Assembly (NCBI GenBank): GCA_964035545.1
Contig: OZ037765.1
Span: 17,666,698-17,726,697 of the forward strand
Source of the DNA: Bugula neritina
Taxonomy: Eukaryota > Bryozoa > Gymnolaemata > Cheilostomatida > Bugulidae
Direction: 5' to 3'
DNA: 60,000 nt
Positions 32,701-42,716 of this stretch are shown piece by piece. A program made the position numbers and the translations under genes. The notes beneath the pieces are model-generated. The model was not told where the DNA came from and did not search any database. It saw nothing but the letters and a program-made list of their open reading frames with translations. Every line of letters begins with the position of its first letter. Within the stretch, counting starts at the first letter, position 1.

Positions 32701-35700
32701 GTACCTTCAGGTGCTACTTGTGTCGGCTGTTTTACTGTTGATATGAATGTTAATGCCTATGGAGCAGATAACTTCAAGTTGAAAAGATCAGGTGCAGTTA
32801 TAGAGTCCTAATGACTCCAAAAAGATTATCTTTAAACTGATATCTCAATAGTCAGTATAATTAGCAGTTTTCCCCGAACTACTTGTTTGTTTTGCACCTG
32901 TCTTACTACCTGTTCTATGACAGCACTGCATTTCTTACAGGATGCAGGCAGCAGGTTCTCTGAAATGCCTATTCACATGGGTATTGGGAGACACGTTTCT
33001 AGCAATGACTCTGAAGCCAGTCTTAGACTAGATACGATGGGCACATACACACCTGACAATCCACCTCAAGATGAGCCAGGTAAGTCCTGCCAGCAACTCT
33101 GCTGAACTCTCATCTCTTGTAGTAGTAGTTGGGGTTTACAAGTGGGTAATTACATTCCCAGTGCACCCAAATTCATAGAATATAGTAAAATGAGCAATTC
33201 TTTGAACTAACTACTATAGTGTTGACAATAGTGCTAGATTCTGAATTAGCTGCGCTTGTACTCTGATTATTCCACTCTGTCGTCACAGCCGACTTGAGTA
33301 TTCCTCGCACTGAGCCCGGCAAGACTTCCACGTCCTTCAGCAACGTGCTAAGTATGGCGGCCATCTCTCCGGTACAAGATCCTGGCAGCAGTGGACTGGT
33401 GCCTGTCGGCAGCAAGCCAACCAGTGTCATTGTTAGCAACCAGTCCCTCATCTCTGACACCACCAACACCTGCCAACCTGCTTCACTGGGAGAAACTCTG
33501 ACTGAGCAAACGGTTCACTCTGCTGGAAACAGGTGAGATTTACTTGTATCCACACTGCCTTACTCTCCATGTACATTGTGAAAAGGAAAGGCTAAGGGAA
33601 ATGTATTCTACTTTTGTTATGTCATGGAGTGATTTAGCACAGTAATGTGATAGCTGCTATTATTATGCTGTGTTACACAGTAATAACAATCCCATTAAAG
33701 TACAGATACTTCTCAAACTAACCTTGACTTTGATTGATTTAGTCATTAGGAAAACTTCTCAAAAGATTTATTTAAATTACGGTGATGAACAATCGATATG
33801 TTGTTAGTGATATAGTAATTACAGTTCTTCTACGTATTTGCCAGTCTAATATAGCAGGCAATGTGTAAGACAGCTTTATAATGCTATCCCCACTGTGCAT
33901 GCACATACTTTAAAATTCGAAGTATCAAAATATTGTGAAGTTCTATAATCACTGGTAAGCTTAATAACTTTTCAGTTCTGTTGTACTCGCCTACTTGTTT
34001 CATCTAGATCAACTTTCTTTGGCGAATCTATAACTTATGAGTGTCTGGTTGGGCGATGGAGACAGACTGTACAGATGTTTGGTCACATCTTCTGTGACGA
34101 TGTTGGTGCCGAACCTGGCTCTGTGATTAGCGATCTTGGAGGCTTTCCTGTGAAAGAAAGCAAGTTTAGAAGAGAAATGGAAAAATTGAGGAATTCACAA
34201 CAGAGAGATTTAACTATTGAGGTGCTTAAAGCTAACTAGTTCTGTAGAACCCATCAATACTTTCAATAGAGTAACATGTGCACCAAGAATGAAAGTTTTA
34301 TACTAGCAAATTAGAAACTAATGAAAATATCGCTCCCTGGTAGTTCATAACATTGTGCTTCCTCTGCTCTTTTAGCTTGAGAGGGAAAGAAATCTCCTGC
34401 TTGTTCAAACCATCAAGCAGCTGAATGTCCAGTACAGCAAGAGAGCCCATTACAACTCCTACACTCCTATCCTCGCTGTCCATAGGGTCAAAGCTCAGTT
34501 CAAGAATGAGCCAGGAGAAGGGAGCGGAGTTGCCCGTAGCTTTTACAATGACTTCTCACGGGTAAGGAGATTGCCATGCTCATATTTTCATTACTTCTGC
34601 AGGGAGTAGTTGATGCACATGTGTTTTTTAGTTGGAAATAATGTGCTGTTTTCTGTTATGATGAAACATGCACTTTGCTCTACCTTCACAGGCTGTCCTG
34701 TCATCAGAGAAAATACCCAAACTAGATGTATGCACCTCAGTCAGTGGTAAGCGATCCTCCACTAAGCAAAGCTCGTCGGCCCGTACCAGGTCTTCCCTAG
34801 GAGAAGGTGTCAACGCATCAAGCTCTACGCTCAGTAGACTCAGCTCCAGTGAAAAGAAGCAAATGTCAGCCTCCGCCGCCCCATACCACCTTCCAATGTC
34901 AGACGCGGAGAGACACGAACTCAACCATAACCTTCCGGCTCCCAGACGTCATCTCGGTGAACGCATATTACCTCGTGTACAGAAGTTACACCCGGTGAGT
35001 AGTTATGTTCTCTTCCTATCTTCTACTTCTCACTCAAGTTGCGCTTTCCCGCTAGAAATTATTATTCTTGGCTGTCTTCTATGAGTATCTACTCGAATTG
35101 ATATTCATGAAGATGTAAATTACCTGCATATGTTATGGTTGATTCAAGACAGACACTGGCAGCATGGTCTAGTTTTTCCACAATGCCAGACAGCTAGATA
35201 ATGGCTTATAGGTTAACCAAAGGCGCGCACCAATCATTTTATTATTTCTGGTAAGCATTTGGGTGTAAGTTTTACTCAGTAGGTGTAGTGACTAGTGATG
35301 CACAGTGTGTATTCTGTAGGGGTTGGCATCTAAGATAACGGGAATGTTACTTGAGTTGTCACCCGGCCAACTTCTGCTGATATGTGCTTCTGATGATGCT
35401 TTGAAGGAGAAGGTCAATGAAGCTCTTACCATTCTGAGAGAAGCCGACGGCAGCGAAACTGCTCGTGTGAGTCAGCAGCCAGGGGGTGGAGCTCAGAACC
35501 CCTCGGACAAGTCTAATACTGAGGGTCAGCCGCTGGTGGGAGGTACCTCTGCTAGTGCCTTCACTACTGTCACCAGGTAAACAGTATTGAGTCTGTCAAA
35601 ATCAAAATTTTAGAATCTTTTGTTTGACTATATATACTGTGTTGTTGGAATAACTGTTTGTGCTATCTTTTAATTTGCAGTGTTGGCTTAAGTTCTGAGT

Positions 35701-38700
35701 TTTTAATTAGATCTAAAGATGATTTGTCTGGTCAAAAGCTGGAAGTAAGAGAGGGGGTGGATTTGGAGACCCTACCTCTGTTTCACCAACCTGGAAAACA
35801 AGGCTACTACTCTCCAATCCAGGGCAGTGGTTCTGTTACTAGACTCAATGCGTTTAGAAATGTTGGCAGGTTAGTTGTCACCTAACCACTATGTTTCTAC
35901 TGCTAGTCTGTCTGTCCGTGTGTCTGTTAGCATTTTCATGTAGATGCAGAAATTTGTGAAGTTTTCATCAAGTTCCTGTCAGTTCTCCAAGATACTGTAG
36001 CTGTATGTATCATTTGCAGGGTGATAGGACTATGTCTTCTACAAAATGAGATCTGCCCACTCTATCTTAGCCGCCCAGTTCTCAAATACATTCTTGGTCG
36101 ACCAATCAAATGGCACGATTTAGCTTTCCAAGATCCCACTTTATACGAAAGTTTACGTAAGCTGCTCGCTGACACGGAATTGAAAGATGCTGCCCAGATT
36201 CTTTCTGCCCTCGATCTCTCCTTTACTATTGATGATGAGGTGTGTTACCTTTTTATATACATCAGTGCAACATCTGTCCACAGGTTTACTATTTTTATGA
36301 GATTTTGCTTGTCTGTGGAAACTTGTTATAAATAATGCTTTTCATCAAAGGCTTTGACAAATTTTGTAGAATATAAATTCAATTGAACTACATTTAAATA
36401 CTCTGATGACTAATAAGTAGAGTTTCAGTTCTACTGCTTTATTTATTGTGAGACTTTTGATCATTTTACTAAATAAGGCAATATGAATAGAGAATTCATA
36501 CATCTATTTTTTGCTCATGCTATGTAAGGATACATCCAACTAGCTGTTTGTGTAAAAGGTATTCAGTTGTGTGTACATACAGGTTGAATTAGGTCATCAC
36601 TATATAAGAGGGTGTTAACCTCGGTCACTATTGTAAACTAGTTTAATATCTTTTAGTTGAGTGGCGTGACTCACGAATTGATACCTGGAGGTGCTGATGT
36701 GCCGATAACTCCCCATAACATTTATTGTTATGTTAGGAAGTATGCTTATTACAAGATGGTGAGATGCTGTGACTCTGCATTGGAGGTAACTAGTATATTA
36801 TAAACTATTCTTGTTAGTCTTGAATTTCTAGCTAAAAGCTTATCTGCATTCAGTCAGGTGACAAGTGGCTGCTGCTGTTTCTCGTTGAACCTGGGATAGA
36901 AATTAGCCTCTTAGAAAGTGTTGGGCAGAATGAAATGTTGAGAGACTGAGTTCTTGTTGGCTACCAGTAGGTGGAGTTGAATGCCCTGTCCACAGTTGTT
37001 CCATAGAATACTTTGATCTCATGCTATTCGAAGGTGTCATTTTCATCACACCATTTCTGTTAGCGGTTTGTTTGTACCCAAGCATGGGTTTCTAAGGAAT
37101 CGAGTATATCATTCAAAGGGAAATCATCTAAGAACTGTATTTGAATTTCTCAATTTTGGCTTTCAGTAAATATGCTTAACCTTCAGCATAGGTAATGTAA
37201 ATATACCTGACAGTTTGGGGTTGGCAACTAATAATTACACTCCTTGAGATTAGATAGGGGGGTTTGTTTATGTTACGCTGTTAATTGCTCAACTAGCCTT
37301 TTAACATTTCAGATATCTCATTAAATTAAGTTGTTGTATTGTAGGGTGCAGCATTTGACTTGTTGCATAGCGTCTCTTTAGAAGAGGCTGATAAGTGCTA
37401 GCTTATGTCGTGGCAATGCTAATGCTTTGTTTAGTCACTCTTATCAGCAGTATGCAAACAATAACTGCTAGAAATATACAGTCTTGGAATCATATGGCAG
37501 ATATTTATACTCAACTGCTGTAAACTAACTGTCAACCTTCTGTTTATGGAATTGCAGGCGTTTCTGTGTATAGTGGATGTTTTATTAACCTTGGGGGTAT
37601 AAATCATAGATATATAAAATATAAAGACGTGCGAGGTATTTGATACCAACACTTGTGTTATCATTCATGACCTCACGGAGTTAGTATAAGAGTGCTAGTA
37701 GGCCCTCTTAGCAGCCTGACAGACCTTTGACCTGCTTCCTTTGCTTTTGCTGCTATATCTGCTGCCGCTGCTACCGAACACTCACGGCCATATTAGGTGT
37801 ACAACAGCCTTTATTTTAATAGCTAGTTGTCTGTCATACTCTAAACACCAAACCAAAATTGTAAACTCAAGCTAAGGGAAACTCTACCAGCACCCTGCCA
37901 TCTGATCATGTCACTACAAACTACTCATTGTTGTAGCAAATCAAGTCGGGCATACACGATGTCATACCTAGAAATTCTCTCGATGGTTTATATGCTGAGG
38001 ACTTGAGACTTTTGCTTAATGGTCAGAATGATATAGATGTGCAGACACTCATTAGCTACACCTCCTTCAATGATGAAAGTGGTAGGTTTCTCACTTGCCA
38101 ACATGTGTGCTGCTTCTCCATTTTAGAATATCAGCCAGTAGCCACAGTGAGAAAATGTGAAACTTATACCTTACCTTGTACACTCCCAACAGCTTATTTT
38201 ACATCTGTGCATATCACAGGCACTATGTCCAGCAGTGTATGAAGAGTTACAATGGAGTCTGTTTTTTTTCAGTTAGGTTTAGCTCATGGCTTTTTGTTAT
38301 GCTGCTGGTGTTATTTTCAAAAATGTTTGAGTTTGGTGTTCTGCGGTCATATTATTGATAGCACTGTCTGTAAAACTAATGAATGTTTCTGGCTTTCTAA
38401 ACTCTAGGTGAGAGTAGCTCTGATAAAGTGCAGAAGTTCAAGCGGTGGTTCTGGTCTATAGCTGAGAAGATGAACGCTCAAGAAAGGCAAGATCTGGTAG
38501 GTTGTCTACAGATCTTAACTATGATTAAGGTTTAATTCTGCATAGACTGCTCTTAGTACTTTAGATAACAGATAGTCAGGACCTTGAAATGACTTGTAAT
38601 CAGTGTTCAGATTATTTTATATTAACTGTCCCTCATTAGGACATAAAAATAGTTTGACAAAGTTGTTTCTCTTCTAATGTTGTGTATTTCTTCACCATGT

Positions 38701-38940
38701 TCCTAAACAATGTCATGTCTATTCCAGGTTTATTTCTGGACCTCCAGTCCTGCACTGCCAGCTAGTGAGGAGGGTTTCCAGCCGATGCCCACAATAACCA
38801 TCCGACCAGCTGATGACACTCACTTACCTACTGCTAACACTTGTATATCTAGGCTGTACATACCATTATACTCTAGCAAACAAATTCTTAAAACTAAACT
38901 AATTCTAGCTATTAAAACTAAAGCCTTTGGTTTTGTGTAG
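8698..38940 (+). CDS. UBR5: E3 ubiquitin-protein ligase UBR5 (HYD/EDD), complete, 49 coding exons
   Basis: Giant N-recognin and HECT-type ubiquitin ligase, mainly nuclear in this family. Forty-nine coding exons give 8571 nt, 2856 aa plus stop (human UBR5 is 2799 aa); phases of all 48 junctions agree. Order of parts: N-terminal region (1-170), UBA (about 189-238), beta-propeller/RCC1-like region (about 357-924) containing a KRKR basic patch, UBR box (about 1157-1226), acidic Ser-rich stretch (about 1556-1680), MLLE/PABC domain (about 2422-2485, MLLE signature at 2452-2455), and HECT lobes to the end. The catalytic Cys is in [12 protein letters not shown], residue 2825, codon 38842-38844, 31 residues before the C-terminus as in human. 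The start ATG at 8698-8700 (A at -3) opens MSSLHFVLH, like the human MTSIHFVVH. The stop is TAG at 38938. Exon coordinates are in the block entries below. The least certain borders are the donor of exon 18 (21262) and exon 1 itself, 3.4 kb upstream of exon 2. Confidence 0.96.
8802..9060. repeat. (TAG)n-like trinucleotide repeat
   Basis: TAG/CTA/ACT triplets with interruptions; the purest part is about 8878-8945. It lies in UBR5 intron 1, just downstream of exon 1 and 30 bp upstream of an inverted-repeat element. On the minus strand it gives a false Ser/Leu-rich reading frame. Confidence 0.85.
9091..9553. mobile_element. 463-bp terminal-inverted-repeat element (MITE-like)
   Basis: The first 33 bp (9091-9123, starting ACAGTAAGCGTAGGGCC) and last 33 bp (9521-9553) are inverted repeats with one mismatch; weaker complementarity continues inwards. 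The GC content of the ends contrasts with the AT-rich intron. No transposase coding is visible, so it would be non-autonomous. I could not fix a target-site duplication, so the superfamily is open. It lies in UBR5 intron 1. Confidence 0.82.
9797..10012 (+). mobile_element. tRNA-derived SINE, copy 2, in UBR5 intron 1
   Basis: Same family as the element at 3970: it starts GGGAGCAGC, has a tRNA-like head with a diverged B box (GAGTTCGGGCC, about 9851-9861), and shares the body including CATCCAGTCATAATTGCTCC. It is flanked by a perfect 18-bp direct repeat (9779-9796 and 10013-10030), and ends in a short T run after GACTATAAAC. Sense orientation relative to UBR5. Confidence 0.9.
11061..11262 (+). 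pseudogene. hAT-type transposase C-terminal relic
   Basis: Reading frame 2 from 11075 gives [20 protein letters not shown], resembling the C-terminal dimerisation region of hAT (ZBED5/SCAND3-like) transposases, where an LCE..FS motif follows ALK. After a frameshift the next frame gives [16 protein letters not shown], matching the K.RN.LD.E.DLR.AL block that normally follows, then ends near HPITNN and a stop at 11260-11262. A short EYLTK piece precedes it in a third frame. The rest of the transposase is not recognisable. A decayed fragment in UBR5 intron 1. Confidence 0.65.
13044..14000 (+). other. UBR5: UBR5 exons 5-6: UBA domain
   Basis: Exons 13044-13180 and 13907-14000; residues 171-248. 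The sequence [17 protein letters not shown] followed by [19 protein letters not shown] is the ubiquitin-binding UBA domain of UBR5 (known from the human protein). An acidic run ([13 protein letters not shown]) closes it. The intron splits the domain between helices. Confidence 0.95.
14001..15376 (+). other. UBR5 intron 6, nothing recognised
   Basis: 1.4-kb AT-rich intron between the UBA exons and exon 7. I see no repeat, RNA gene or coding relic in it. Confidence 0.6.
15377..19024 (+). other. UBR5: UBR5 exons 7-14: linker and first half of beta-propeller region
   Basis: Exons 15377-15541, 16280-16440, 16764-16946, 17151-17270, 17612-17722, 18121-18278, 18399-18513, 18873-19024; residues 248-636. 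DDLMSLLD and [10 protein letters not shown] match human blocks. From exon 10 the RCC1-like/propeller region is evident: [21 protein letters not shown], then [16 protein letters not shown] and [21 protein letters not shown] Lys-rich patch ([10 protein letters not shown]) lies in exon 13. Exons 9-11 are each phase 0 at both ends, so they could be skipped without frame loss. Confidence 0.92.
19711..19920. repeat. 30-bp minisatellite, seven copies, beside UBR5 exon 15 donor
   Basis: The unit begins TTACATGGTGTTTGCTGTCT and repeats every 30 bp seven times; the first two and last copies are diverged. It starts 5 bp inside intron 15, right after GTAAG. Because 30 is divisible by 3, it stays open in several frames and makes false repetitive peptides ([10 protein letters not shown] type). 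Confidence 0.95.
20306..20534 (+). repeat. Diverged tandem duplication containing a second 3' splice site
   Basis: Copy 1 (20306-20424) and copy 2 (20425-20534) align from TTGCCC...ATCAA...GCTA.AAAC to an AG|AACGAAAAC end. The real exon 16 acceptor is in copy 2 (AG at 20524-20525). Copy 1 carries a matching acceptor at 20414-20415 followed by the same first nine exon bases. Confidence 0.7.
22320..24717 (+). other. UBR5: UBR5 exons 20-24: UBR box region
   Basis: Exons 22320-22579, 22776-23036, 23181-23418, 23892-24130, 24457-24717; residues 925-1344. Exons 22-23 encode the UBR zinc finger: [18 protein letters not shown], then [29 protein letters not shown] and PTAYCDCWE. All the Cys/His ligands seen in human are present. 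This box binds N-degrons in UBR proteins. Exon 24 ([23 protein letters not shown]) is highly conserved. The exon 20 segment is much shorter than the human Ser-rich insert that follows NKETKEE. Confidence 0.95.
24332..24456. repeat. 25-bp tandem repeat ending in the UBR5 exon 24 acceptor
   Basis: Four near-identical copies of TCATAGCAATGATGTCTCAT plus five more bases, starting at 24332, 24357, 24382 and 24407, and a fifth diverged copy at 24432-24456 whose last bases CTGCAG are the 3' splice site of exon 24. Confidence 0.9.
25130..25191. repeat. (TA)n microsatellite, about 30 units
   Basis: Uninterrupted TA dinucleotides for about 60 bp in UBR5 intron 24. Confidence 0.98.
25406..27253 (+). 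other. UBR5: UBR5 exons 25-28: conserved helical region
   Basis: Exons 25406-25505, 26010-26179, 26508-26691, 27074-27253; residues 1344-1555. [42 protein letters not shown] and [17 protein letters not shown] match the human stretch from NQQSGTIRLDCF to FTLASTS. The [11 protein letters not shown] motif matches the human LFSVEPLPPRP. Exon 25 begins at 25406, giving GEQMHDD; a nearer AG at 25411 would break the frame. Confidence 0.92.
28106..30072 (+). other. UBR5: UBR5 exons 29-33: acidic and Ser-rich region
   Basis: Exons 28106-28141, 28696-28786, 28914-29084, 29321-29458, 29738-30072; residues 1556-1812. Strongly acidic runs ([48 protein letters not shown]) correspond to the human acidic linker. 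Exon 29 is a 36-nt microexon, phase 0 at both ends. Exon 33 carries [12 protein letters not shown] and [15 protein letters not shown], both conserved landmarks. Confidence 0.9.
29644..29705. repeat. (TA)n microsatellite, 33 bp upstream of UBR5 exon 33
   Basis: About 31 uninterrupted TA units. The acceptor of exon 33 is at 29737, so the tract sits where branch point and pyrimidine tract would be. Confidence 0.98.
30260..33532 (+). other. UBR5: UBR5 exons 34-39: region between acidic linker and HECT
   Basis: Exons 30260-30358, 30767-31004, 31359-31600, 31961-32188, 32941-33079, 33289-33532; residues 1813-2209. Landmarks: [52 protein letters not shown] and [20 protein letters not shown], each with a clear human counterpart. 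Exons 38-39 are Ser/Pro-rich and diverged. Confidence 0.92.
34008..36239 (+). other. UBR5: UBR5 exons 40-45: HECT N-lobe with embedded MLLE domain
   Basis: Exons 34008-34221, 34376-34561, 34692-34994, 35320-35576, 35681-35869, 36020-36239; residues 2209-2665. [14 protein letters not shown] and [12 protein letters not shown] precede the HECT-start motif [13 protein letters not shown] (exon 41). A Ser-rich loop then leads to the PABC-like MLLE domain ([15 protein letters not shown], then [17 protein letters not shown]), which in this family binds PAM2 peptides. HECT resumes with [15 protein letters not shown] and [11 protein letters not shown]. The MLLE insertion into the HECT N-lobe is the known UBR5 arrangement. 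Confidence 0.94.
36657..38940 (+). other. UBR5: UBR5 exons 46-49: HECT C-terminal part with catalytic cysteine
   Basis: Exons 36657-36785, 37937-38081, 38408-38496, 38728-38940; residues 2666-2856. [45 protein letters not shown] and [18 protein letters not shown] are all strongly conserved. The thioester-forming Cys is codon 38842-38844. The protein ends FGFV, identical to human. Intron 46 (36786-37936) is 1.15 kb and I see nothing else in it. Confidence 0.97.
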
Positions 38941-39073
38941 TAGAACTGGTTTATACGAATTTTTAATGTCAGTTAATTTTTCTTGTAAAGTCCAATTAGG
39001 CAGTGCTTGTAGAAATTTAGCATTTTTGTCACCTGTTGATATATGTTTGTAATAGTCTGTAATGTTCTTTGTG

Positions 39074-39079
39074 ATTAAA
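39074..39079 (+). terminator. Possible UBR5 poly(A) signal (ATTAAA)
   Basis: Variant hexamer 134 nt after the UBR5 stop, followed by a T-rich stretch near 39092-39103. No canonical AATAAA occurs closer than about 1 kb downstream. Position alone supports it. Confidence 0.3.
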
Positions 39080-39143
39080 AAACTTAAGAAATATATTTGC
39101 TTTACCTCATGACTCTATAGCCTTGATTGCCTTTTCTGGATTA

Positions 39144-39523
39144 AGGCCTGGCCACACACTCGTGAGAATCACACGAAATCGTCTATTTGACACAAAAAAA
39201 CAATTGTACGAGAAAATTTGAGGGAATTCAAACGAAATCGTCTTCGTTGGGTGTACACAACGATGACGATGGACGAAAAATCACCATCGACGATAAGCAC
39301 CATTTGATTGGTCAATAGAATTTTAGCAACAGTAATTATTTCATTTCTACCACGTTTCTCTGTTGGGCAATTTTCTGCTGTTTGTATCTCGTGCAAGAGT
39401 CGTTCACGGACTATTTATTATGTGTTTCGTCCGACGAGTGTGTGGCTGGTCATAACGAGAGGATAACTCACGAAAATTGTCATACGAGTTTCGTGTGATT
39501 TTCACAAGCGTGAGGCCAGGCCT
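39144..39523. mobile_element. 380-bp MITE-like element with TTA target-site duplication
   Basis: Ends starting AGGCCTGGCC are inverted repeats over 35 bp (39144-39178 versus 39489-39523) with four mismatches. It is flanked on both sides by TTA (39141-39143 and 39524-39526). A 3-bp TWA duplication is the hallmark of PIF/Harbinger insertions, so that superfamily is the best guess. No transposase is present. It lies about 200 bp beyond the UBR5 stop. Confidence 0.85.
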
Positions 39524-42500
39524 TTACACTGTGGCTGTTGTAGTTTATATTGCTCATGGTAAAAAGAATGTAAGGTTAAATTAATTGAGAATGTTCAATA
39601 CAAGCTATAGTGTGTACAGTTATAATTTTCCATTTTGTTTTTGTAAGTAGAGTGAACCAATACTGAAACTAAGAACATTATTCTAATTGTATAAACATAG
39701 TAATGGGCTAAGAAATTTTCCTGTTGAATTTCTATTTGGCTCTCTCAGTAGTGAGACCACCTAAACTAAGGTTAACATGTTGCTTTAGGCTGTATTAGAT
39801 GTGCTGAAGTTGAACTTGTACGTTACTGGCCTGTAGAGTAGATGATATAGGCTATCTATTATTTCTTTTGCCGGTAGTAGGGCTTGAACCTTGTTAGCAC
39901 CACCTCGCCTAGTAACTAGTGTGGGAGTCGCCATTTGCTCTTTCTCAGGTCAATCTGGAGGTGTAATAAATATAAGCACACTTCATATTGCCAGGTGATT
40001 TTGTGGTAAAAAGTTTAAACTTTTACAGTACATACAAAAATCATTTGAAAACATGACATCATTACGGGAAAATTTCTGTGATGCAGCATGATTTTTATCA
40101 TGCTAAATAAGCCATGTGCTACTCAAGGAGTTTTTTATTGCTCAGATATAGGATTATATGCTATTAATTGATTAAATGTTGAGATATTCAAATAATTGGT
40201 TTAGAAATTTGTTTTCCTTAGTATCCTGACAACTACTATTTAAAAGTTCATGAAGTAGACAAAACTTGTATACAGCTTAGCGTATAACTTATAGAAATGT
40301 GTCCTTAGCAGCCTTTATATAGACGATAGTAACTTTGGCAATATTGGTATACAACAATTAAATTATTCATGTAATAATACAGCAGTGAGCTAATATTAGT
40401 AAATTTGAATCATTTGTGAATTTTTAATTTGACGCCTAACATGCTGATTGTATTTTAATGTATGTCAACTTATTTTGTGGATGACTAATCAGCATGGCAA
40501 GTGGATAAATTCTAGGCACAGTGTTCCAAAACTGTTCGCCTAGCCCTTTAGTAGAACCTGGAAGTATATCCAATCAATAGCAGCCACTTCAGGTTTTTGT
40601 GTTACATAAATTGCTATTGGCTGGCATCATCCACCCTAGCTTGAACTGAAGAGCTTTTAGTGCTTATATTATTATTTATTGTAATTTAATGTTACAATAA
40701 ATATTGTGATAGTAACAGTTTTAACTCCCAGTTGCTTATAATTAGATGGTAGTAAAAATGCATTTCCATTATTAGGTAAGACCAACTGTGACACTTGTGC
40801 TACCATTTTCAGATTTATCTGGTCTTTTAGTTTGGGCTAAAACTTTATTTTATGAGAACAAATTTTTTTGTGGAAGTCTCTCATTGGAGCACAATTGATC
40901 AAGCTTTTCTACAGGTTTTGCACTTCTATTGGCTTCTGATGCTACAAACTACAGGCCGTTGCACTTCAAACCTACAATACGCTCAATATTTAACAGCATA
41001 ATGCAACTACAACTCAACAAATATATTCCAAATACAGCTACTTTGTTCCCAAATGTTGACAAAAGGGCAACTTATGATAGAGGAAGATAATGCAGGCCTG
41101 TGGACTTTTTGGCTACCTCAACTTTAATGAATGTTTTTAGAACTGCAGACAATCTATATCTTGTTGTATGGCTCAGACTAATGAGCAGTTGAATCAGCTG
41201 AATTTATTCAAATTAATGTATCATAAATCATTATATGGGTTAATTGTTGAAAATAGATTGATACAGTATATATAAAGCTCACATAACTTGAAATCAAGTG
41301 GTTATATGAACCTAACATTCAACATTATAACTAATGAACAATAATAATTTAGCAAGAACATCATTTATAGCCGCAATGTTAATATCCTTTTTCAAAGCTA
41401 AAATTACTTATTTAATTTTGTCTATTTCACTTGAAATAATTTTGTAATAAAATATTCTTGTCCTATTGATGTATTATGAGAATCAAAGTAAGTTGTCAAC
41501 AGTAGCTTTATTTATTGAAAAAGTAAATAATAAGATACAAATTTTACTTGTTCAACTTATTGTCAAAGTCTTCAGCAAACCTAATGCATGAAACTTTCAA
41601 ATCAGGCCAATTGTATCTGATAAGGAGAAGTTGGGGAATAGTCAACGAATAAATTAGAAATCAAAGAGGTCTATGTTGACTTGAACTCATTCCTGAATTT
41701 TTTAGTGCAAAAAGCTATTATTAGAATCAAGTGAATTAGAAAACAAAATATTCAAGTCTTTGGATCCAAGGCTAGCTCTAAAGTCTAGGGCACATAGAGA
41801 ATGCTGGTTAAATGTAACTTTGATTCAACTAGAATACTGCAGTACATGGCAAATATAACAATGCCACAACATACTTGTACATCAAAGAATATTAGGTCAT
41901 TGGGGGTTTCTTTTCAACCTAAAATCCGCCACCCAAGTAGAATAAAGTTGGTGAAAGGTGAGCAAAGGCAGCTAGCAGTTGTAAATGATTATCATTTTTC
42001 ATGATAAGATAACATATAAATCTGACCTGAAATATACAAATCAAAAGTTTCATTTTGATTTGATAAAAATCCCTAAAAAATAATTATTCTCTATGTTTTT
42101 TTACTATAAAAGCTTAGCAGTGCTGCAGTAATTACAGTTGTCAAGGAGAAGGCACTATCTAAGTTAGTAATTGTGTTATTATAACAAAGGAAGCTAGGTA
42201 TTTGTACTGTATAATACAGCTAGTACGTGTATGCATATAATATACATACTTTATGGTCACCTTTAGTCTGTCTGTGCTAATTACCATAATATTGCAATGC
42301 TAATTTACACAGTGTAAAGGGTAGGCGTTCTAAGAATGCTTGCGCTAAATACATTGAGCATTAGGTATTTCTAGCTGATAAGAAGACATTTGGAGGTTTC
42401 TTTATATATTGTCTACTTTTGAGAGATAGAGGATTTATGCACCACACCATTCATGGTAGGAGTCAAAGTACACTCTAATATAAATATCACTCTCTACATT

Positions 42501-42630
42501 TAGGTGGGCTGGTATAGCTATATAATCAGAATCTTTAGTGTTCGATATTTTCAAAACGAAGTGGAGTGACTTGTTGAAACAGTAAAGAAGCTATAAAGCA
42601 CTTCATTGTAGTGGCTAAAAAGCCTAAATG

Positions 42631-42716
42631 CATGTATGAATGTATGTATGTATGAGTGTATGTGTGTATGTATGTATGAGTGTATGTATGTATGTATGTA
42701 TGTGTGTATGTGTATA
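42631..42716. repeat. (TATG)n/(TGTA)n tetranucleotide repeat
   Basis: About 86 bp of TATG units with occasional TGTG and GAGTG interruptions. On the minus strand it yields false Thr-His-Tyr-Ile repeat peptides. Confidence 0.93.

Noticed and set aside
41801-42004. 67-aa plus-strand frame in the UBR5-CSE1L gap
   Set aside because: No recognisable motif; length is within chance for this amount of sequence.
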